Shown here: piece by piece, positions 37,717-50,264 of the stretch | How the letters are laid out: every line of letters starts with the position of its first letter | Numbering within the stretch: position 1 is the first letter of the stretch | Source of the DNA: Vitis vinifera | Taxonomy: Eukaryota; Streptophyta; Magnoliopsida; Vitales; Vitaceae | Assembly: GCF_030704535.1 (NCBI RefSeq) | Contig: NC_081820.1 | Span: 26,021,001 to 26,085,000, forward strand | Direction: 5' to 3' | DNA: 64,000 nucleotides | Notes under the pieces: generated by a model | Told to the model about the DNA's origin: nothing | Databases searched by the model: none | Seen by the model: the letters and a program-made list of their open reading frames with translations, nothing else | Position numbers and translations under genes: made by a program

Positions 37717-40700
37717 CTACTTTCCATCTAATGTAATTGTACCCATGGAATTGCACAAGGAAATTGGTGCTTCTATTGGATTGCTCATATGATCCTCAAC
37801 TAACATTTCCTCAGAGTATAGAGTAGGCTTCAGAGGCATTTCTAATAGCTCAACCTCTCCTTCCAACATCTCTAAAGCTTTGCTCATTGAAGGACGGTCT
37901 ATGGGCTTCATCTGTATACACCATAGTGCAACTATCACCATTTTCCTAACAAGCTTCTTTTCATCTTCAGTGGCATCTCCCAAGTCTATGTTATCCTCTT
38001 GATCATATCTGTCATAAATCCATGATGGAAAATATATTTGACTCGAGTGCGCTGCATTTGCATTCACATTCTTTCTTCTCCCCACCATCTCCATTAACAA
38101 CATTCCAAAACTATAAACATCAGCTTTGTATGAGACACCTCCAATATTTTTATAGAACAATTCTAGAGCAATATATCCCAATGTTCCTCATGCAGCAGTG
38201 AGAGACACCATACTTTCATCCGTTGAATACAATTTTGCAAGGGCAAAATCTGAAACTTTTGGTGTAAAGTCTTCATCAAGAAGAATATTGTGTGGCTTGA
38301 TATCAAAATGTAGAATTTGCATGTCACAACCTTGATGTAAGTATTCAATCCCACGCCCCACTCCAAGTGCAACCTTATACAACCTTTCCCAGCTTAAAAA
38401 AGTGTTATTTTCTTCTTTAAGAAAAATAAACTTATCAAGAGAACCATTGGGCATGAAGTCATATATAAGTGCCCATTTTGATCCCTGTACACAAAATCCT
38501 ACAAGTCTCACCACATTAACATGGTGAATTCTTCCTATTGTTGCAACCTCATTGATGAAATCTTGTCCATTAGCTTTTGACATGACCAGCACTTTCACAA
38601 CTACAATGTGACCACTTCGAAGTTTTCCTTTATATACAGAGCCAAAACCTCCTTGACCTAATTTATTCGCAAAGTTATGAGTCATCTTCTTTATGTCTGA
38701 ATACGAGTACTTGATGGGTTGGAGATTTTTTTGACTCCGTAAGAATTCTTCAATGCTATCATCCAATGATAGATGTCTCCGGTGGAACTTGTAAATCAAA
38801 TAGGCGAATAGACACAACATCCCGAGCATAGTCCTTCCTATGACTAAACACAAATCAAATGTAAAAAAAATGAATATTTTAATAAAAAGGAACAAGATAT
38901 CAAAAACAAAGTTAAATCCAACAAATATAGATGGTAGAAAAAATTATTCTACCTTCATATAAAGTAAAACACTAAGTTGTTGTGTTGTTAGAGAGCCATA
39001 TGAAATAACTACTTTAACAATCACTTTATAGTGTACTATTGCTTGGGGAGCAATTTGACAGAAGTACTGGGGCCTTGGATAAGAAGACTCTAGTTTCAAT
39101 TCCATTGTTTTGATTTCTTTACATGTTAGAGGAGTTGAATTACATTTAAATTTGGAAGAAAATTTTGAATTACATCTAATTGATTTTGCTTTGTACAGTC
39201 AAACAAAGCAGAATCAATTTGAAGTTCACTGTACAACCTTCAAAATGCAAGAATTCCAAGAATTTTCATATCAACTCTTTACAATATTGTTTTTACAAAA
39301 AATTAGTAGTTGGAATTTAGGAGGCTTACCAATAATACGCAGTATCTAGCCGCCTAGTAAGAAAGAGATGTAACAAATTAAAAATATGGACCAATATAAG
39401 TGAGAGACATAAATAACATTAGAAGAGGAGACATGTAAGTGAAGAAAGCCTTACCAATCATCAAGGTGTTGCAGGGATAGTAAAGTCTGCAATTAAAAAG
39501 TTGTTCTTGAAGTCCTACATCAAACCATTCGTGCCATGTTAGTCACAAGGAAGAATGCCCTTGATCGCCTAAATTTTAAATTTTTTGAGAAGCAAGAAAT
39601 GGAGAGATTAATTCAGATGAAAGAACTCTAAATAAATCTTTTGTCTTATTCTCATGAGAAAATAATAATTGCAAGTAGCAACCTTACCTCGGAATTTTAA
39701 GGTTTTGGGAGAAAGCAACCCCCCTGTTAACAATGAAAGTTTGATTTGTAAAAAATTAGGAAAAATGACAAAAATAAAGATTTTATTTAAAAGAAACTTC
39801 TAATTGGAGCCTTACTAATAAAGGGAAGGAATAAATCATTGGTTATAAACTTCCAAAGCCCTGCAAGATTAAACCAAACAAGTGAAATTAGGGATAGAAA
39901 TATTGAAGACTCACGCAAGGAAGATAAGATGGTTAGCATAATCAGATTTTCAGGGAATTAATTTCCTATAAAATCGCGTTTCCTTGATTGCAGGCACTGT
40001 AACCCCAACTCCAAAGATCAAGTATGAAATCAGGCACTCTAAGATTATAAGATGGTTATCTTGTAATTTCTTTACTCACAATTTTTCTCTGAAGATCGGT
40101 AGCATCCAAAGCCGACATTCCGACTGAAATCTGTATAGGAGGAGCAATCCTGCCCTTTCATTTCGCATTGGCGGTCGCAGAAGAGAGGCAAAAATGAAAG
40201 CTGAAGCCCCAGAAGCATATAATTTTGCAAATCTGACATCGAAAGATTGCTGGGCTCTTGAAGCGACTTCAACGGTTGAATAATAATAGATGTGCCGATG
40301 GTGCATGAATACGGAATATCTCCCACCGACACATAGTCTCCGACAACTGCATAAGCGTATGTTGGTGAGGAAGAGGAAGAGCCTCTAGTGTTGCATGGAA
40401 TTATATGAATGTAGTTGTCGTCCTTGATTGACTGCTCACAGTTCATCAAAACTATTGTATAGATTTCCCATTCAGGCAAAAAATATAGAGATTCATGATT
40501 AATGTAATATGCACCAATGGAATGAAGAGGACTGGAGATCCAACAGTTGTCCTTCTTTCGCCCAGGATCCACTACCCGAATTGTATAATTATGGTAGTTG
40601 ATCTGGGTAACTAAGTATTTCCCACCATAAAGGTTTATCATAGTACGATTGTTTTCACAAATCAATTCATACTCAGGGTAACCGCAGCTGGGGGGATCGT

Positions 40701-40860
40701 CTTGTAATCGAAAAGGGTAGGAAATGTTCCTCATATCTCCGCAGGAAGAGGGGCTGCATATCTGGTACTTGTGAGGCTTAGCAACACAAACTGAAAGGAA
40801 GCAGGCATGGATGACTACTGTCATGAGGCCTACTCCCACGAGTTGTGCCTCCCTTAACAT
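37717..40860 (-). pseudogene. LRK10-like receptor kinase, A-type, broken (gene C)
   Basis: Paralogue of gene A with the same plan: exon 1 40860-40080 (signal peptide, [13 protein letters not shown]), microexons 39860-39816 (45 nt), 39723-39688 (36), 39486-39455 (32) and 39353-39330 (24), and kinase exon 38843-37717. The 32-nt microexon is not a multiple of three and neither it nor the next exon keeps the frame open, unlike gene A. In the kinase, DFG reads DFA (GCC at 38244-38242), the Arg before GTLGY is a TGA stop (38190-38188), and APE reads ALE (38166-38164). Lys of VVVK and HFDIKPHN remain. The rest of the kinase to 37717 stays open in frame, so decay is recent. It is divergent to D with 533 bp between ATGs. 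Confidence 0.85.
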
Positions 40861-41393
40861 TATCAACTTAGAGAGAGAGAGAGAGAGATGCTCTGTTTTT
40901 GGGTTGTGAGTTCCACAGAGAGAGAGAGAGATACTCTGTTTTAATTGCAGCTTTCTTCAACATATTATTCTTCCCCAAACTGTTTGATTTTTCAACATGG
41001 ACCACACTTTCATCCTATCACATCCAGCCAACTGTTAAAAATGATGCTTGAAGTTATTATGGTTTATATTGGAATTGTTAATGTTTTAAATATTACATAA
41101 TTTTTAGGTCTCAACAATGGGAAAAGGATAAAGAAGTATCATCTTTATCGTCTTTCTTTACTCATACGGCATGTTGGTAAATACTGATAAGACCAATTTT
41201 CTACAATTTTTTCAAGTAAATTTTATATTCTGAGATAAAACTAAATTTTTATTGTAGCAGTCCTCCATCCTTTTTGTATTCCCTAAAAGCACCTGCTTCC
41301 CTTTGTACAAAATTTTCGAATCTAATTACATATATATAAAGTAGGGGAGAAGCAGTGCAAATTAAAACTATAGAGATAAGCAGTTGCTTAAAA
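40861..41393. promoter_or_regulatory. divergent promoter region of C and D, with (GA)n runs
   Basis: Two GA runs (about 40870-40888 and 40917-40930) each lead into GAT(G/A)CTCTGTTTT, a small duplication in the presumed 5' UTR of C. The region corresponds in position to the A/B promoter but is shorter. No inverted W-box pair was found here. Confidence 0.5.
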
Positions 41394-42955
41394 ATGGGCA
41401 TCTCTTTATTCTTCTTCTTCTTGTTTATGAGATTGTTTGCAGAGATTAATGGAGGGAGCCAAGATGATGACTGCAAGGCGTCAAGGTGCAGTCACCATGG
41501 TCCAGTCATCCGCTTTCCGTTCAGGCTAAAACACCAGCCAGAACACTGTGGATATCCGGAGTTTGAGTTATCATGCTCAGAAGAGAAGCGGACCATACTA
41601 GAGCTGCCCTCTTCAGGAAAGCTCTGGGTGAAGGAAATAAATTACAATTCTCAGACGATTATTGTTCTCTGGTACCTGCGTTATTGCCTTCCAAGGAAGA
41701 TTCTAAACTTTAATTTATCTGCCTTTCCCTTCCAGTTCACAGACGAGTACGGATGGGGGTACGCATTAGACATCTCCTTCTTCAATTGTTCAGAAAGTAA
41801 AGCAGAGTCATACGAGCTTAGGTCCATCCCTTGCAGTTTTCTCTCAAGTAACCCAGTTTATGTCGCTCCTTCCTCTTACTCTCTCGCTAAAGGGAACTTA
41901 TCCTCTTGCCGGAAGATTTTCAAAGCTACACTCCCATATTATTATATATATGGAGGGGAATACGGTACTTTTATGAATTGGTCAAAACCTATGTGCGGAA
42001 ACTGTGAAGCAAAAGGAAACAAGTGCCAACGGAAGAAGAATAATAGCACGGAACCTGAAATCGAATGCATTGATAAACCAGCAAAAGGTACCAAATCCCG
42101 CTTCTTCATTATTTTCACCTTGCAGGCCCTTTCTTATCTCCTACTATGATGTTAATATGCACATGAAATTTTCTATGGTATTTCTTATGTATTCTCTGTT
42201 TGCACCATAAAATTGGATTGAACCCTTATGGATGTGAACCAAATTAACTACTATATATAGTAATGGATGTGAACATGCAATATTATTTATTCATTACAAG
42301 CTAGCTACAACAATTAGGCTTAGCTAAAACAATCGAACCTGTAGAAAGGACTGCAAAGGCCAAGGTTGAAATCTAAATACACCAAAAATAATTATACTCA
42401 TGTTACAACGTCATGTAATCTACTATGATTTTACTAATTAAAAGAATACAAAAAGCTAATAAGTTTACTATTTTTTATAGGTGCTCCAATGGATAAAATG
42501 GTGCTTACAGGTGATTTCCTATTCATATTCTTTTCAATAATGAGGGTGACATAATGATGATGATTCTTAGTTTGTTTGTTTTTTTTTTCTTTGTTTCATT
42601 TACTTATAGAAACTTTTCTTCCCCTATGTGCAGAAGCAATCCTTGGTTTCCTTCATTTCACTTTTGGAATCTTTATAATATTTATTGTCTATCGCTCTAA
42701 TAAGTTGAAAAGAGAGCATAGAATAAATATTCAAAAGTTTTTGGAAGATTATAGAGCTCTCAAGCCATCAAGGTACTCCTATGCTGATATTAAAAAGATC
42801 ACAAATAATTTCAAGGACAAACTGGGTCAAGGAGGTTATGGGATCGTTTATAAAGGAAAGCTCTCAAATGAAGTTTTTGTTGCAGTAAAGATCCTTGATG
42901 ATTTCAAAGGAAACGGGGAAGATTTCATTAATGAAGTAGGAACAATGAGTACCAT

Positions 42956-44611
42956 TGATAACCCGACTCTTGGTAGCTTGGCATGTAAGGGTATCAACAA
43001 AATTTATACCTAACGTCCTTACACTAAAGTAGCAAAGCTACTATAGCATAGTGGCTCTAGGATCGAACACTGGGAAGGGTTTTTACTTTAACTGGTGAAG
43101 TTCGGAGGATGGAGTGAACTTTTCTTAATAAAAATTAAGTTAAGATGAAAACATATAGAGATGAAGGTGTGTAAACTAAACTAACATGAAAATAGGTTAA
43201 AAGATGGAAAAAGAAGTTTCTCAAAGCTTTGGATAGCCATGCTTAACTCACTATGTAAAAAATGGAGATTTTGGGACTTTTCACCTCGAGTTGGGGAAGC
43301 AACTAAGGTGATGCTTACTTCCCGAACCGGTATGAGTTTAACAACTGAGTTTTAGTCCTTGAAAACTTACAAAAAGGGTAGTTGAACCTCATAAATGCTC
43401 TTTTAATGATATAGGTCATCTCCTCGACTTGCAATACAATGGCTCGTAGGAGATAACTAATGAACATCAGTGGATCTAACAATAAGAATCCACTGAGACC
43501 AAAAGCTTATCAAGTATTGGCCATTCAAAGCAAGTCAGAGGGATTAAAAGCTTTACTTTGAATGAAAACATTTATGACGCTCAGCTACTTACATTCATGG
43601 CTTGGAAATCTCCATCCTGACACGGAAGCTTCACATGGCATCCATTACTTCAAGAAACTAAAAGGTTTTAGCCTCTCATCCTTGGGGATTTCATCCTCCA
43701 AGGATGTTTGGCTACTAAGAAAATGAGAAAGAAAAGAGAAAAAAAGCTTCTGAAAAAAAGTGCTCTTATAACTTATAAAGTTACAGGTTACAAGATTCGA
43801 TCATCTGAGGCTCTTCACCTCTATTTAAAGACAATAACAAGCTAAATTACAAGAGCTATTACAAAAGCAACCTATTCATTGGTTGATTACAAGGGTAAAA
43901 TAGGTATTTACAAAGCTAAAAATCAAGCAAAATATCTTGGAGAACCGGTAGTGGAATAACATCAACAACGTCTCAAAACAGGGGATTCAAAGGAATTTCG
44001 CAATGTGACTAAATCCTCCTTGCGAAATTTTCGCAATGTGAAATTCACATTGTGAAATGGCAAAATTTCGCACCATGAAGAAAATCCCCTTGCGAAATGG
44101 AAAAATTTCGCACCATGAAGAAAATCTCCTTGCGAAATTGGGCATTTGACATGATGCAGTTACCTTCCAAAGGCCATATCTTCCTCATTTCAGCTCCAAA
44201 TCATACACGGTTTGAAGCGTTGGATTCTTGACTTCCTAAGCTTTCAAATGGTATATAGTATGCAAAAAATGGACTTCGGGAAGTGCTCCAAAAGTTCAAA
44301 GGAAGACTGCAGCTGTTTTCTTCACTCTGTTTTCCTCTTCTCCATTGCTTGTGCTCGTGTTTCCACTTGAAATTCAAGCCTATAAACGTACAAAATCCTT
44401 GCTTAACTCGCCCAAGTAGCTCCTCCATCAATTGGCATGCTTGAATCGATTCATAAGCTGATAAAAACATGTAAACTTGCCACAAAATGGTTAAAACCAA
44501 TTACTAAGGACCTTAATGAATTAATTGGGTTAAATGAATATGATTACTACTCAAAGGTGCTTAAAACCATTATTATTAGGTCTACAAAATAGCACTTTTT
44601 GGTAGTAATCA
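42956..44611 (-). mobile_element. solo LTR (Athila-like Ty3/gypsy, tentative) inserted in gene D
   Basis: The insert starts TGATAACCCG and ends GTAGTAATCA, so its ends are TG...CA with TGAT/ATCA inverted. It is flanked by the 5-bp duplication ACCAT (42951-42955 and 44612-44616). It has no pol-like coding. Read on the minus strand it begins TGATTACTACCAAAAAGTGC, which I remember as Athila-like LTR wording, and the 1.66-kb length suits Athila LTRs. The lineage is inference; the insertion itself is read directly. Confidence 0.85.
43990..44150. repeat. TTTCGCA/TGCGAAA repeat array inside the solo LTR
   Basis: The words TTTCGCA and TGCGAAA alternate several times. One 40-bp unit with AATTTCGCACCATGAAGAAA occurs twice in tandem. 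The array could fold into hairpins. Confidence 0.7.
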
Positions 44612-45298
44612 ACCATACATCATGTTAACGTGGTTCGGTTGCTCGGGTTTTGTGCAGATGGATATAAGCGAGCTTTGATTTATGAATTTTTACCAAATGA
44701 GTCACTAGACAAGTTCATATTTTTAGCATTTGGCAATAATTATTCTCTAGGTTAGCATAAGCTTCAAGATATTGCTATTGGCATAGCTAAAGGTATTGAG
44801 TATCTTCACCAAGGTTGTGATCAAAGAATCCTTCATTTGGATATCAAACCTCATAATATTTTGCTTGATCATAACTTTAATCCGAAGATTTCTGATTTTG
44901 GTTTAGCCAAATTATGCTCTAAGGAGAAAAGTGCAGTATCTATGACAGCAGCAAGGGGGACCATGGGTTATATTGCACCAGAAATGTTATCAAGAAATTT
45001 TGGGAATGTGTCTTCTAAGTCAGATGTTTATAGTTTTGGTATGTTGTTGATTGAAATGGTAGGGGGAAGGAAGAATATTAATGCTACAGTAGAAAATACT
45101 AGTCAAGTATACTTCCCAGAATGGTATCCAATAGATCGTCCTTCCATGAAAATTGTGGTTGGAATGTTGGAAGGAGAAGAAGACAATTTAGTTATGCCTC
45201 CTAATCCTTTTACCTCCATGGGACAAACAAGGACAAGTGTTAGAAGACGCAAAACATCTATCCAACCAGAGTTGACAGTCATATCAGAAACAGAATAA

Positions 45299-47738
45299 AA
45301 AGTTGTCTATTATGAGTGTTTAATTTGGGTAATAATCATGTTGTAATAAATGGTGATAATGTAATCTCCTTATTTATTGCTATAGTTTAATAAAATAGGT
45401 TGCTTTTGAGGCTCCACCTTTATTAATTGTTTCTTTCCTTACACTAATTGAGATTTTCCAATAAAGTTCGCAGATGGATTTTCAAAAAATAAAAATATGG
45501 AAAACTCTTGTTCTCCAAAGATAGTAGGCTTTGAGGTTAGGTAAGCAACTATAAGGGAGCTTATTAAACAACTAGCCTCAAACAAATAACCTTAGTCATT
45601 ATGTCTTGCTTTCTTGGGAGAAGCTTTAGTACTATTAAGGTGGTTAGGAGGAGTTGAGAAAAAAAGGAAAATTTTATGTGGACAAGTTTTCATCTTGGGA
45701 ACTAGAGCTTTGCATCATGGAAAGAATAAAATATTGAGAAGTTTTCATAGATTTGTTCTCATGTGATTTGTTGCCTTGTTACTTGCGAAATCTCGCAACA
45801 TTAATTTGCATCTTGCAAATTAGACCTGGGAAATTGCAAGGTTAGGTTCTCACAAGAAAATTTGAGGCATGGTGGATAATATTTTCAAAAATAATTTAAA
45901 AAAATAGGTTTTTGAGAACAATTCATAAAAACAATTTTACATCATTTTTAGGAATAAAATTCTATTTGAAATTCTAAAAAATGGTTTTCTTTATTAGTTC
46001 TTAGTGAATGTAATTTACCATGCAAAATGCAATAATAAAAAAACACAAATCACTCTGTTTTCATGATATTTTTATTCTAAAATCTATTAGATGCATTTTT
46101 GAGGTTGGAAATTTATTTTTTATTTTTTAAATAAAAACTAATTTTAAAAATATTTGCAAACAAACCTTCAGTGTGTTAGTTGAAAGTACGTCTTTCATTA
46201 TCGAAAACCACTTAGATTAGTTCTTTGGGGGTTAGGGTTTGTTATTTAAAAGTTTCCTAACTCGACGATGGATATAACTACATTGTTGAATCATGTGAAC
46301 CCTATTCCTATGTGTCTATTTTCTTTTCTTTTCTTTTTTTGTAAAAAAAAAAACTTTAAAATTTTTAAATCATTCCCACAAGCATCATCATTTGAAGAAG
46401 TCCATAAATTTTTATAATCGACTATTTCTCACTAATGGTCGTGGACCATGTAGTCCATTGTATGTATGTGACCAATGCCTCACTATGTTTCATTATTTGT
46501 GTAGTCCGTTATATATAGGGTCTATTTTCAATTTGTGTGGTTCATATGACTATATAGTCCATTATATATGTGTGACCATTGTCTCACTATGATTCATTCT
46601 TTGTGTGGTCCATTGTATATGGGGTATATTTTCAATTTGTGTGGCCCATTGTATATAGAGGTACTCACCGAGTTCATTTTTTTGGCACTAAATGAAGATT
46701 TGTCCTTGCACTTGGAGGGACTTGATTCCTTTGCCTTTTGAAATATCCAATGAGCAGGATGAGATAAAAGAAAGAACCTATAAACCTCTCAATTATGAAT
46801 TTGTATGAAAACATAGGAAATGAATTTCAAGAAGAGGATAAATTAATTGATTTTTTTGGTTTTGTCTTGCTTGATTGACATTAAAGCCACCAAGCTAGTT
46901 CATAATATAACTAATTTTTTATCTTTTATTTTATTTTTAGTAATTACACATCTTTATGATATATATCCCATCTTAGAGTAATTATAATGATTTCCTTTCC
47001 TTCTTCGTGTGTTTTCTTTCTATATCTTGCATTTTCTAACCCAAGACCACACTTTTGTATGTTAACCTTTATCCAACTTACAAGGGTTTGGAAATACTCA
47101 TGGGCACCATATTTTTCAAAACAATTGATTCAAACTTTAGTTTTACAAACAAATCATGACAACCTTCTTATTTCTATTTACTTTATCTAAGGGTGCATGC
47201 TATGTTCTTAAGGTCATATTAACTTTATTAATTCTTTTTATCATATCAGAATTTAACAATCTCATGAAAAAAATGGAATCTACATATATTTTGGATAATA
47301 AATTTATTTCTTATATTTATTGGATCTCTTATATATTTCTTTCAAAAAAATTTCATGTTAATCACTTTGAATAACCAAAATAAAAAAAAAATCTAATTTT
47401 AAAATGATAAAATTTTGGTTCCAAAAAAGAAAAAAAAAACATATATATATATTATCATTCTTTCATTAATATTTTGTCCTAGACTGTAAATTAAATATGA
47501 CCTTAATTTACAAAATTTCATTATTTACATTTACATGTGTTTAACATTCATAAGAAGATTATAAATAACATTTTGTGTTTTGACAATGATGGTGCAAACC
47601 AAGCAAATTTAAATATTGAATTTTCCTAGCTAGTTAAAGAAGCTGCCAAGGAACCTTTGCAATCAAGATTAATTAATATCTTATATGGTCAGTCAAGCTC
47701 GAAAAAATTATTCATCACCTTCTTGAAATATATTACCC
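45299..47738. repeat. non-coding block with diverged copies elsewhere in the window
   Basis: 45400-46250 runs parallel to 56860-57770 (AAGCAACTATAAG, GAAGCTTT, GAGTTGAGAA, AGAAGTTTT, AAACCACTT in the same order). 46700-46740 matches about 1275-1315, and 47390-47510 matches 1720-1860. The block is therefore a duplicated flank of the receptor pair. No gene is seen. AATAAA near 45388 may serve pseudogene D. Confidence 0.55.
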
Positions 47739-48450
47739 ACTGTTGACCCCTTATTTTGGCCAAGTAAGAGAGTTTTTCTTTTTAGGCCAGCTAGGGCTAT
47801 TAGGGAGTTGTGGAGAGGATGTTCTCATGGGCCCAAATGAGTGACACATGGCAAAGAATATCCTCCAGCATAAGGGTTTTTTTTTTTTTTTTTTTTTGCT
47901 ATTAGAAGAGATTACCTTTGGGGGGCATTTTTAGAGGTGGTGCAAACACGTTTGCTAGGAGGAACCAATAGAAGACACGTAGAGGAGGATTCAGATACCA
48001 TTGGGAATGAGTTGGGGTAGCATGATCCATTTGAGGAGTGGGGTTTTAGAGAGAGGAGAGAGAAAGTGTCCAGAGGGACGACAAGAAAATTGAGAAGATT
48101 GAGAATAGAAACAAGGAAGCTATAGAGAGCGTTTGGAAATAGTAGAGAAGATTGAGAAGGTTGTGAGAAAATCCATTTTTGAGATAAAGAAAAGTATAGA
48201 GAGATGGTGAGCTGAGCATAGATAGAGGAGTGAGATGTAAGGCTAAAGAAAGTGAGATGAATAGAAAAGAACCATAGCAGAGGACATGGAAGAGGAAGGA
48301 GGATGGAGTCTTATTGGTTTTGGAGTAAAAGAAAGTGTGAGAAGCTGACCAAGCTTTGAGAAACCTAGGTATGGCCACTATACATTTCACCATTTTCTTC
48401 CTCTGTGCTTGTTGCTTTTGAGTGTTATTCGTTGATTTGGGTGTGAATAT
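47739..48450 (+). mobile_element. possible older LTR fragment into which the Tat element inserted
   Basis: TGTTGACCCCTTATTTTGGCC at 47739 resembles the start of plant gypsy LTRs and is followed by purine-rich text like an LTR leader. The far end is not visible because the next LTR starts at 48451. A decayed 5' UTR is the alternative. A 159-codon open frame on the other strand crosses into the next LTR and is not a gene. Confidence 0.3.
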
Positions 48451-49207
48451 TGTGAGGGGATCCTCTCCACGTGTTCTTTTCAAGCTCAAGACCCCTTGGT
48501 CGTCTAAGGCAATCATCTTACCCATCCGAGATCATTCCGTCTAGGCTAAGATGAGTGTCGTCTGGCACCAAAAGTGAGAGGATTCTCTTCTCCCACAAGG
48601 CCAGACGGAATCGACAGCCTAGACTCCCAAACGAGAAGTATTGTCCAATCTAATCTTTAAAACCTCTAGCATGTGTGATCAATCACGCTTGACATCCGAG
48701 TGGTCGACGAGACTCCATTTAGCCCACAAGTCCATATCAATTAATTGTTGCACATAATCTCAGATGTTGATAGGCTAAATGGACAGACAATTGCACGGTC
48801 CACGATCTTGGCACGTCAATAGATGGCACCTATTAACCGTCCTTAACTGAGATGATTGTCCAACCGCCCTGGGGACAATCATCATTACAGAAAGGGTCAG
48901 AGTGCACAGTCAGCACTACAGTGGCGGTGTTCTCAACTCTTTATAAACCCTCCAAAAAGCACAAGCAAAGTATGCACACATATATGCTAACTGTCTCCCC
49001 CAAAATAGTTAGAGTTACTCTTGTTTAACTTAAGCTTCAGAGGGGCATGCCTGGACCACCCGTCCAGACATCATTTTATGCAGGAAAGAAGTCTGTCTGC
49101 CTTCAGTTCAGCTAGATGAATTCTTCAAAAGGCACGAAGTAGGAAAGAAGTTCGTTTAACTTCAACGAAACTAGACGAATTTGATTCCAATTGGCCTAAC
49201 ATCAACA
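48451..49207 (+). repeat. 5' LTR of the Tat element
   Basis: Begins TGTGAGGGGATCC and ends ATCAACA. The first ~500 bp align with 56362-56860. A TTTATAAACC near 48940 is the likely TATA region. Confidence 0.85.
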
Positions 49208-49208
49208 T

Positions 49209-49228
49209 TGGCGTCATCTATGGGAACG
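49209..49228 (+). other. primer-binding site of the Tat element, mutated
   Basis: TGGCGTCATCTATGGGAAC lies one base after the LTR. It resembles the TGGCGCCGTCTGTGGG-type site of plant gypsy elements with CG-to-TG/CA-like changes. Confidence 0.6.
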
Positions 49229-50264
49229 ACTAAGGATGTCAACACCCTCAAGACGCCCCTCATCTGTTATGGGCAGCGAAAGCTACTTTGACTGGCATGA
49301 AAGTATGAAAAGACACCAACGAGAGAGTGATCGATAGATACAATCTCTGCTCCATCGAACAAGGCGACTCAAAGAAGAGAATGAAGAGTTGCATGCATAA
49401 ATGTCATTAGCGGGCTTTTCTCAAAGTCAGCAACCATAAAGCCAGAGAACAACCTCAAGACAGACTAACAAGGCATCTTTCCTCGAGAATGTAAAGTTCC
49501 CCTCTGGCAGTCACACGACATGATCTGAGGATGAGTTTTTTCCAGCTTACCAGGTATAGTTGGACGAAGACACCGATTTTACCCAAGTATTAACGAAAAG
49601 GAGGCGCAATAGAAGGTTACATCTATCAAATGCAATGCGAGCTTGATTGGGACCTTAGATGCTAGGCATATAGGGAAAATCAGGCATTATAGAAACCCTG
49701 GAGGCCCGTCTAGGTCCCTCAGTTGCAACAATTATGTCAAAGTGACCTCCTCATTCGCCAAGGCAACGACAAGCAAGGACCCCAATTGATCAAGCTCCAT
49801 CCAACTCTATCAGTCGACGGTTGGATGACACGCTCTCCACGTCGTTCAACCCTCATATTATTAATTATGAACCATCTTGGGGGTTCATAGTGTCAAATTT
49901 CACGACATATGATAGAACAAAAGATTTGTTTGATCACATCATGCACTTCAAGCAGCTCATGACCATTGATATAGGGAATGATGCACTGTTGTGCAAAGTC
50001 TTTCCGACCAGCCTACACGACTAGGCTCTTTCTTAGTTCCATCATCTCCCGAAGAATTCTGTAAATAATTTCCAGGATTTATCGGAGGCTTTTGTGGGCC
50101 ACTACTTATGTTTAGCTCGCCATACCCCGAATATTGCACCAACCTAAATGATGTCTATCTAAATGATAGTTTCCCCTTATCCAGGATATATCATATAGTC
50201 GATGTCATCATCGGGCATGAGATGTTTTCCTTTATAGACTTTCTCTAGATACCACCAAATCCCC
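49229..50264 (+). pseudogene. gag remnant of the Tat element
   Basis: About 49821-50110 reads a retro-gag-like pattern (HIMHFKQLM, DALLCKVFPTSL) with stops soon after. The protease could not be recognised. The frame is broken throughout. Confidence 0.6.

Larger units (their letters stand above)
41394..45298 (+). pseudogene. LRK10-like receptor kinase, B-type, split by a solo LTR (gene D)
   Basis: Paralogue of gene B. Exon 1 is 41394-42087 (signal peptide MGISLFFFFLFMRLFAEI, GUB_WAK-like region with VIRFPFRLKHQPEHCGYP), microexon 42481-42510 (30 nt), and kinase exon from 42634. Three lesions: a 1656-bp LTR inserted at 42956-44611 just after the kinase words NEVGTMSTI; a TAG at 44753-44755 where B has Trp; and an in-frame loss of 37 codons near 45122 (PEW runs straight into YPIDRPSM). 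The HFD motif reads HLD (HLDIKPHN), while DFGLAK and GYIAPE are kept. The frame on both sides of the insert is continuous once the 5-bp target duplication is allowed for. D cannot make a whole receptor, but its ectodomain and membrane segment could still be expressed. Confidence 0.9.

Noticed and set aside
39110..39349. 79-codon plus-strand open frame
   Set aside because: It overlaps microexon 39330-39353 and intron DNA of pseudogene C on the other strand, with no domain.
43990..44150. CRISPR-like look of the TTTCGCA/TGCGAAA array
   Set aside because: Plant LTR context, irregular spacing and no unique spacers. It is an internal LTR repeat.
44201..44500. Minus-strand open frame inside the solo LTR
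   Set aside because: LTR sequence with no retroviral or host domain. Probably chance.
48046..48525. 159-codon minus-strand open frame
   Set aside because: It crosses into the Tat 5' LTR, is low-complexity (Ser/Leu/Phe from GA-rich DNA) and matches nothing I know.
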